DNA from: Oscillospiraceae bacterium | GTDB taxonomy: Bacteria; Bacillota; Clostridia; Oscillospirales; Ruminococcaceae | Direction: 5' to 3' | NCBI GenBank assembly: GCA_902766785.1 | Contig: CACXEO010000088.1 | Location: 1-34,735 of the forward strand | Length of the DNA: 34,735 nt | Part shown: positions 30,204-34,735 of the stretch, in pieces | Layout: every line of letters begins with the position of its first letter | How positions within the stretch are numbered: the first letter of the stretch is position 1 | Notes under the pieces: generated by a model | Seen by the model: only the letters and a program-made list of their open reading frames with translations | Databases searched by the model: none | Told to the model about the DNA's origin: nothing | Position numbers and translations under genes: made by a program

Positions 30204-31643
30204 ATGCGCAAAAAATTCATGCCGGTCCTGGACCAGCTCCTGCCGGGGCTCGTTCTGCTCGCGCTCGGCATCGTCATTCTCTGCTGGAAAACAAGCTTTC
30301 TCCGGCTGGCTCTTTTGCTGACGGCACTGGTGTCTATTGTCAGCGGCCTTGCCATGCTTGTCATGCTCCTGCTGCGGCGGAAAGAACGGGGCGGGAAGCG
30401 GATCACTTTAAGCGGGGCGCTGATCTCTATTGCAATCGGCATTGTCATTTGGTACCTGCCGGACGTGCAGGTCGTCCTCTTCGGCCTTTTATTCGCCCTC
30501 TATGTGCTGATCAACGGTGCGGCAAAGCTGGTCAATTTTATCCTGTTTGCCAAAAACAGAGTAAAAGGCCGGATGACCGACCTTTTCGACTGCATGTTCT
30601 TCCTGACCTTCGGCATCCTGCTCCTTTTCACCCCGCTTTTTTCAATCGACTCCATTCTCATTATCATTGGGATATACGGCATCCTTCTGGGAAGTTTTTA
30701 CCTGCTGGAATTTGTCCGGTCGGTGGTTCCGCACGAAACGAAAAGCAGGTTGAAACGGCGGGTGCGGATTTCCGCCCCGGTCTTTGTCGTCATGCTGGTT
30801 CCCCACAGGGTCCTCAAACGGATGAACAGCTATTTTGCCGAAAACCCGGAGGAGCTGGAATCACGTGAAAACCTGGAAAAGCTCACGGAATATAAGGAAA
30901 AAGAGGGTGTGGCGGTTCCCCCCGACCTCGAGGTGTTTATCCACGTAACCGAAAGCGGGACCGGGGCAATGGGCCACTGCGATTTTTATTTTGAAGGGCG
31001 GGTTATTTCCTACGGGAATTACGACGAATACTCCCGTAAACTTTTTGAGGGAACCGGGGACGGGGTGCTGTTCTATACCGCAAAAGAAAAATACATCCCC
31101 TTTGTCACACGGTACAGCAAAAAAACCCTTTTCGGTTTTGGGTTCCGGCTGACGGAAGAGCAGAAGGAAAACCTCCGCAGGCGGCTGGATGAAATCTGCA
31201 AGCCGCTCTACCGCTGGGAGGCCCCCTATGAGTCCGACCTGAAAAAGGGGATTGCCAAGCCGAAGGATTATTACCCCGACTACGCAAGCCGGCTCTATAT
31301 GCACACTGGGGCGGAGTTTTATAAATTCAGCTCCGGACGGTTCAAGTCTTATTTTGTTCTCTCCACCAACTGCGTCCAGCTGGTTGATGCGGCTCTCAGC
31401 GCGACGGGAACCGCGATTATCAAACTCAACGGTATCATCACGCCCGGCAGTTATTACGATTATCTCGACAGAGAGTTCCTCAAACCGGGCTCCATGGTCA
31501 TCAGCCGGACAGTTTACAGCGAAGACCCGGATAACAGTGGCGGCATTCCCAGGGAGAGCGACGTCCGCGCCCGATATAAGGAAATCTGTGCCCGGGAGCG
31601 GGAAGAGATTCAAATACAGGACGGGGAGGCGGCCGCAAAATGA
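30204..31643 (+). CDS. HdeD/DUF308-like membrane protein fused to a possible papain-like domain
   Basis: The protein has 479 residues, with GGAAGG before ATG. The first ~190 residues have six hydrophobic segments in pairs, resembling the HdeD/DUF308 repeat membrane proteins. After a basic linker (KSRLKRRVRI) and one more hydrophobic patch comes a soluble domain (about 220-450) with VFIHVTESGTGAMGHCDFYF and later STNCVQLVDAAL. A histidine in GHCDF and a downstream cysteine in TNCVQL suit a circularly permuted NlpC/P60/papain-like fold. If so it may be a membrane-tethered hydrolase. The fusion assignment is by pattern and unproved. Confidence 0.65.
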   Translation: MRKKFMPVLDQLLPGLVLLALGIVILCWKTSFLRLALLLTALVSIVSGLAMLVMLLLRRKERGGKRITLSGALISIAIGIVIWYLPDVQVVLFGLLFALYVLINGAAKLVNFILFAKNRVKGRMTDLFDCMFFLTFGILLLFTPLFSIDSILIIIGIYGILLGSFYLLEFVRSVVPHETKSRLKRRVRISAPVFVVMLVPHRVLKRMNSYFAENPEELESRENLEKLTEYKEKEGVAVPPDLEVFIHVTESGTGAMGHCDFYFEGRVISYGNYDEYSRKLFEGTGDGVLFYTAKEKYIPFVTRYSKKTLFGFGFRLTEEQKENLRRRLDEICKPLYRWEAPYESDLKKGIAKPKDYYPDYASRLYMHTGAEFYKFSSGRFKSYFVLSTNCVQLVDAALSATGTAIIKLNGIITPGSYYDYLDREFLKPGSMVISRTVYSEDPDNSGGIPRESDVRARYKEICAREREEIQIQDGEAAAK

Positions 31644-31666
31644 CACAGGCTGGAGGGAAAAATAAA

Positions 31667-32080
31667 ATGTGGGTGGTATACGCGCTGCTGTCCGCTTTTT
31701 TTGCGGCGGCAACTTCAATTCTTGCCAAAATGGGGATTGAAAACATCAATTCCAATCTGGCGACCGCCATCCGCACCGTTGTTGTCCTGCTGATGGCCTG
31801 GGGGATTGTTTTCATTACCGGGAGCCAAAGCCAGGTTGCAAATATCGGAGCCAAGTCCTGGGTCTTTCTCATCCTTTCCGGCGTTACAACAGGGCTTTCC
31901 TGGCTTTTTTACTACAAAGCCCTCCAGCTTGGGGAGGCAAGCAAGGTTGTGCCGATTGATAAATTCAGCGTTGTTATCAGCATGGTTTTAGCATTTATCA
32001 TCCTGAAGGAAGCGGTTACAGTCAAAACCGTGATCGGCGGCCTGCTGATTACGGCCGGCACCTTTGTGCTGATCTGGTAA
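31667..32080 (+). CDS. Half-size EamA/DMT-family transporter
   Basis: The protein has 137 residues from ATG at 31667 with GGAGGG nine bases before; an ATG at 31640 overlapping the preceding gene is the alternative. It has five membrane segments (about 3-20, 30-50, 60-80, 90-110, 118-136). The EamA-like end (LGEASKVVPIDKFSVVISMVLAFIILKE, GGLLITAGTFVLIW) is clear. Single-repeat DMT proteins work as dimers exporting metabolites. It is the downstream partner of the previous gene. Confidence 0.88.
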   Translation: MWVVYALLSAFFAAATSILAKMGIENINSNLATAIRTVVVLLMAWGIVFITGSQSQVANIGAKSWVFLILSGVTTGLSWLFYYKALQLGEASKVVPIDKFSVVISMVLAFIILKEAVTVKTVIGGLLITAGTFVLIW

Positions 32081-32176
32081 ACCGGCGTTTTGTTTTATTG
32101 TTAAGGATTGGGGGGCGGCGTTGGTGTATCCCGGCGGCAACGAAATCATTGCGGGAAATGACAGGCCGCTTCGAGA

Positions 32177-32644
32177 ATGCGACTATACAGAGGGGTTCTG
32201 GACGGCTATCCGCACAGGTCTTTTAAAGTTCTGTGCATACTGCTGATTGTCTATGTCATTTTAGGATTTCTGCTTTTCATTTGGGGATTGTTTTTGGGGA
32301 AAGCAAATGTCACAACCCTTCTGATTACCTGTGCGGGTCTGGTTTTTTTAATTCTTTTGCCTTACGTCAAAGGAAAAATGTCCTATAAACAGTACCTCAC
32401 TATGACAAACGGCGGTTCGATTCAGAAAAAAACTGTTTTTTACCGGGACCATCTTGAAATCCTGATTAACGGTACGGTTGTCAATCTGTTCCGCTATTGT
32501 CAGGTAAAAAAGGCGGCTGTAACCAAAAACTGCTATGTTTTATGCTTCCCCAACCTGGTTTTTTGCTTTGTCCGGCGGGACGGCTTTACAGAAGAGGAAT
32601 TTAAAACCGTACAGAAACTTGTTGACAAATTAAAAAAGCGTTAA
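32177..32644 (+). CDS. YcxB-like membrane protein
   Basis: The protein has 155 residues. Two hydrophobic segments (about 17-40 and 45-63) and a soluble C-terminal part with KTVFYRDHLEILINGTVVNLFRYCQVKKAAVTKNCYVL, matching the YcxB-type domain (a PH-like fold). Function unknown. No strong ribosome site (GAGAATGCG) precedes the ATG. It ends at a strong terminator. Confidence 0.7.
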   Translation: MRLYRGVLDGYPHRSFKVLCILLIVYVILGFLLFIWGLFLGKANVTTLLITCAGLVFLILLPYVKGKMSYKQYLTMTNGGSIQKKTVFYRDHLEILINGTVVNLFRYCQVKKAAVTKNCYVLCFPNLVFCFVRRDGFTEEEFKTVQKLVDKLKKR

Positions 32645-32661
32645 AAGGCCAGGTTTCAAAG

Positions 32662-32696
32662 AAGGTCGCCGTCCGTTGTGACGGCGACCTTTTCTC
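32662..32696 (+). terminator. Terminator after the YcxB-like gene
   Basis: AAGGTCGCCGTC (32662-32673) / GACGGCGACCTT (32680-32691), 12-bp perfect stem, followed by TTCTC. Confidence 0.9.
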
Positions 32697-32815
32697 TTCC
32701 TTCAGTATTCCGGCGGCTGAAGGGATGCGGCAAAATATGCCGGGAAAAACGCCATAGCTAACCACACCAATCCACCTTTTATGGGCTGGATTTACCTGGC
32801 GCCGGTTATTACGAA

Positions 32816-32852
32816 AAATAGCGGGCTGTATATACAGCCCGCTATTTGCATT
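32816..32852. terminator. Terminator of the MATE gene, 32-bp palindrome
   Basis: A perfect 32-bp palindrome at 32816-32847 (AAATAGCGGGCTGTAT and its complement) with A/T tracts on both sides. It ends the minus-strand MATE gene that stops at 32859. Confidence 0.85.
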
Positions 32853-32858
32853 TTATTC

Positions 32859-34238
32859 TCAGCCCGGAACCGTTTCATCAGTTCCGGTTTTGGCAACCCC
32901 TGCCTGCCGCCAGATAGAGGTCCGCATCATAATAACGTGGATCACAAGCCCAATCACCGAAGCAATAGGGGCCGCAAGGCCAATGCCGTAGAGGGAATCC
33001 GGCATCCAGTTGCTGAACAGGAACGCAAGCGGCACCCGGATGATAAGGGTAGAGACAATCCCGTTAAACATGGTGTAGCGGGTGCATCCGCAGCCGTTGA
33101 AGAAGCCGTTGTAGCAGAAGACAAAAGCGACCAGCAGAAAATCAACGCTGAAGGTGCGTAAGTACTGGGCGCCGGCAGCAGTGACTTCCGGGTCAAACTG
33201 GAACAGGGTCATAATACTTTCAGGGGCAATCTGAGCCCAGGCAAAGAAGACAACCGAGCAGGCAAAGGATAAAAGGATGCTCCGGTGAAGGGTTTTCTTT
33301 GCCCGCTCCGGCTGGCCGGCCCCGATATTTTGGGCGGCAAGCGCTGAGATAGCGCCGGAAAAAGCCATTGGAGGGAGCATGGCGAAGGCGTCAAACCGGC
33401 CGCAGATTCCCACCGCTGCGGAAGCCGTCACCCCCATGGTATTGACAATTGCCGCAATGAACATAAAGGAAATATGTACCGTAGTGTCCTGTAAAGAAAC
33501 CGGGATGCCCAGTTTAACAAGCTGCAAGGCCCGCTGTTTGTGGATATGGAAGCTTTTGGGCTTAAAGTCAAAAATAAAATCATGCCGCATCAGGTAAATA
33601 ACGGCAATAAACAGGCTCAGCCCCTGGGAAATAATGGTCGCGAGAGCGGCGCCGCCCGGCCCCATTCCCAAGACGCCGACTGCCACAAGATCAAGGACAA
33701 TGTTGCAGACGCAGGCAATCGCCACAAAGATGAGCGGGTGCCTGGAATCCCCCAGGCCGCGGAGCATGGCGCTGACCGCATTGTATCCGATAACGAAGAT
33801 CGTCCCGGCGCTGGTGACCAAAACATAGTCCAGGGCGTAGCCAAAGGCCGCCTCCGGGGTCTGCATCAGCATCAGCAGCGGAGAAGCCGCCAGCAGCATG
33901 ACGGCGGTCATTGCCAGGGAAATAACGCCGAACAGGGTCAGCATGGTGCTGATGGTATCCACCGCGTCCCCCACCTTGCCGGCCCCCACATATTGAGCAA
34001 TCAGGATTGTGCCGCCCATTGTCAGCCCCGAAACCAGGCTGAGGACAATCTGGGTAATCTGAGTGCTGGTTGAAACCGCTGAAACAGCCGCAGAATTACA
34101 GAACCAGCCAATAATCAATAGGTCGACTGCGCCGTAGAGGGCCTGCAGAAAATTTGCGGCAAGGTAAGGCATGGCAAACCGCACCAGAGTTGAGGTAATC
34201 CCCCCTTCCGTCAGCCTGTTGACATGGCTATTTCCCAT
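32859..34238 (-). CDS. MATE family multidrug/sodium exporter
   Basis: The protein has 459 residues. ATG at 34238 is preferred over TTG at 34244 by distance from AGGAG. Twelve hydrophobic segments in two similar halves are visible. MATE motifs MPYLAANFLQALYGAVDLLIIG, MGGTILIAQYVGAG and the second-half GICGRFDAFAMLPPMAFSGAISALAAQNIGAGQPERA are present. These carriers use Na+ or H+ to expel cationic drugs and metabolites across the cytoplasmic membrane. The leader has a promoter, a five-codon ORF and a terminator hairpin suggesting attenuation control. Confidence 0.93.
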   Translation of the reverse strand: MGNSHVNRLTEGGITSTLVRFAMPYLAANFLQALYGAVDLLIIGWFCNSAAVSAVSTSTQITQIVLSLVSGLTMGGTILIAQYVGAGKVGDAVDTISTMLTLFGVISLAMTAVMLLAASPLLMLMQTPEAAFGYALDYVLVTSAGTIFVIGYNAVSAMLRGLGDSRHPLIFVAIACVCNIVLDLVAVGVLGMGPGGAALATIISQGLSLFIAVIYLMRHDFIFDFKPKSFHIHKQRALQLVKLGIPVSLQDTTVHISFMFIAAIVNTMGVTASAAVGICGRFDAFAMLPPMAFSGAISALAAQNIGAGQPERAKKTLHRSILLSFACSVVFFAWAQIAPESIMTLFQFDPEVTAAGAQYLRTFSVDFLLVAFVFCYNGFFNGCGCTRYTMFNGIVSTLIIRVPLAFLFSNWMPDSLYGIGLAAPIASVIGLVIHVIMMRTSIWRQAGVAKTGTDETVPG

Positions 34239-34265
34239 ATGCAAAACGCTCCTTTAGCAAAAATT

Positions 34266-34311
34266 TAAAAAACCGGATAAAAAAGCCATTTGCACAGCCC
34301 TCTTATCCGGT
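34266..34311 (-). terminator. Attenuator-like terminator in the MATE leader
   Basis: On the minus strand ACCGGATAA (34311-34303) pairs with TTATCCGGT (34280-34272), followed by TTTTTTAAATTTTT. It stands between the promoter at 34369 and the start codon, so it must be overcome for expression. Confidence 0.75.
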
Positions 34312-34320
34312 AAAAATCAA
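34303..34320 (-). CDS. Five-codon leader ORF before the MATE gene
   Basis: CGGAGG followed by TAAA and TTG ATT TTT ACC GGA TAA (MIFTG). The stop codon lies in the 5' arm of the terminator stem, so a ribosome held here would prevent the stem. The spacing of ribosome site to TTG is short (four bases). Confidence 0.35.
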   Translation of the reverse strand: MIFTG

Positions 34321-34340
34321 TTTACCTCCGAGTTATTATT

Positions 34341-34369
34341 ATTTTAACATCCGGTTCTTTCTTTGTCAA
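34341..34369 (-). promoter_or_regulatory. Promoter of the MATE gene
   Basis: On the minus strand TTGACA (34369-34364), 17-bp spacer, TAAAAT (34346-34341), about 100 bp upstream of the coding start. Confidence 0.75.
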
Positions 34370-34417
34370 ACAACTTGTACCGGCAGATTTTGGAGGGATT
34401 TAGGCGGTAAAATGCAA

Positions 34418-34452
34418 AAAACCGGTTTAAAAAAATATTTACCGGTTTTTTT
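34418..34452. terminator. Hairpin with T-run upstream of the tRNA promoter
   Basis: AAAACCGGT (34418-34426) / ACCGGTTTT (34441-34449), T-run on both strands. It insulates the divergent MATE and tRNA units. Confidence 0.65.
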
Positions 34453-34464
34453 AAGAAAATACTA

Positions 34465-34493
34465 TTGACAAATGAAGAAACCTGTCTTATAAT
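34465..34493 (+). promoter_or_regulatory. Consensus promoter of the tRNA operon
   Basis: TTGACA (34465-34470), 17-bp spacer, TATAAT (34488-34493), 18 bp before the tRNA-Met gene. Confidence 0.92.
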
Positions 34494-34510
34494 TAATAGG
34501 CATCATTAAT

Positions 34511-34587
34511 GGCGGTATAGCTCAGTTGGCTAGAGCATTCGGTTCATACCCGAAGTGTCACCGGTTCGAATCCAGTTACCGCTACCA
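34511..34587 (+). tRNA. tRNA-Met (CAT), elongator-like
   Basis: 77 bases with encoded CCA. Acceptor GGCGGTA / TACCGCT, D arm GCTC-GAGC, anticodon stem TTCGG / CCGAA around TTCATAC, T arm with TTCGAAT. The anticodon stem lacks the three G-C pairs of initiator tRNA, so it is an elongator (a tRNA-Ile2 with modified CAT cannot be excluded). The T stem ACCGG / CCAGT has one C-A mismatch in the middle. Confidence 0.95.
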
Positions 34588-34588
34588 A

Positions 34589-34655
34589 CCACACAATGTA
34601 TTTCGTCCAGCGGCCGTCTATGGGGGCCGCAAAAGCAAATACCCACTCTGTGTGG
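34589..34655 (+). repeat. Long nested stem-loop between the two tRNAs
   Basis: CCACACA (34589-34595) / TGTGTGG (34649-34655), GTATTT (34598-34603) / AAATAC (34637-34642) and GCGGCC (34610-34615) / GGCCGC (34625-34630) nest into one imperfect hairpin filling the 73-bp spacer. It probably helps processing of the joint precursor. Confidence 0.6.
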
Positions 34656-34660
34656 ACCAC

Positions 34661-34735
34661 GGCCCGTTGGTCAAGCGGTTAAGACACGGCCCTTTCACGG
34701 CTGTAACACGAGTTCGATTCTCGTACGGGTCACCA
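34661..34735 (+). tRNA. tRNA-Glu (TTC)
   Basis: 75 bases ending in encoded CCA exactly at the window end. Acceptor GGCCCGT / ACGGGTC, anticodon loop CTTTCAC (anticodon TTC), T loop TTCGATT. It is in the same transcript as the tRNA-Met. Confidence 0.95.

Overview
The window looks like chromosomal DNA of an anaerobic, spore-forming clostridial Firmicute, probably of the Oscillospiraceae/Ruminococcaceae type. The evidence is a spoVAC-spoVAD-spoVAE block (spore dipicolinate channel), strong AGGAGG-type ribosome sites, frequent TTG/GTG starts, and rplM-rpsI with a typical Firmicute leader. Assignment below class level is inference. The host DNA is moderately GC-rich; the stretch 13.94-24.20 kb is clearly AT-richer and is a foreign element.

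Region 1 (1-6855, minus strand): an operon-like array of five intact paralogous TIM-barrel sugar isomerases/epimerases (AP-endonuclease-2 / D-tagatose 3-epimerase-like, with a visible E-D-H-E metal tetrad), one decayed copy of the same family (1528-1922), and two paralogous NAD-dependent extended-SDR epimerase/dehydratases (one cut by the window edge). It reads as a sugar-interconversion pathway enlarged by tandem duplication; the substrate cannot be told from sequence. Region 2 (6862-7866): mostly gene-free, holding a 10-bp inverted repeat, a promoter and a 10-codon ORF with a very strong ribosome site. Region 3 (7867-12366): nitrilase-family amidohydrolase, hotdog acyl-CoA thioesterase, spoVAC-AD-AE, a two-CBS protein and a convergent XRE regulator, separated by clear terminators. 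Region 4 (12990-13943): consensus promoter, L13-type leader, rplM and rpsI.

Region 5 (13932-24202): a ~10.3-kb integrated element sitting exactly in the 3' end of rpsI. An 11-bp core repeat (TCCAAGAGATA, 15/17 when extended) flanks it; the left copy completes rpsI with a TAA stop and the right copy still carries what should be the original TAG stop. Its order is tyrosine integrase and CI-like repressor (minus), divergent consensus promoters with repeated operators, Cro-like HTH, primase-SF3 helicase, an iteron-rich presumed origin, small unknown proteins, a Mor-like activator, a sigma factor, an ArpU/RinA-like protein, and a single phage head protein (Mu gpF/SPP1 gp7 family). No terminase, portal, major capsid, tail, lysis or relaxase gene is seen. 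This is the layout of a phage-inducible chromosomal island (phage satellite), here in a clostridial host and with an unusual late module. The most striking part is a predicted ~90-nt antisense RNA (15482-15575). Its terminator loop is perfectly complementary to the loop of a hairpin in the leader of a gene beside the origin, and 26 further nucleotides match perfectly over that gene's ribosome site. The same RNA can pair imperfectly with the primase ribosome site and lies antisense to the leader of the integrase. This looks like a replication/copy-control circuit of a satellite.

Region 6 (24203-34735): displaced rpsI downstream DNA with terminators, a GT28 diacylglycerol glycosyltransferase-like enzyme, an orphan MacB/LolD-type ABC ATPase, a NatA/NatB-type ABC exporter, a FabG-like SDR, a membrane protein fused to a possible papain-like domain, a half-size EamA transporter, a YcxB-like protein, a MATE exporter with an attenuator-like leader, and tRNA-Met and tRNA-Glu genes at the right edge.
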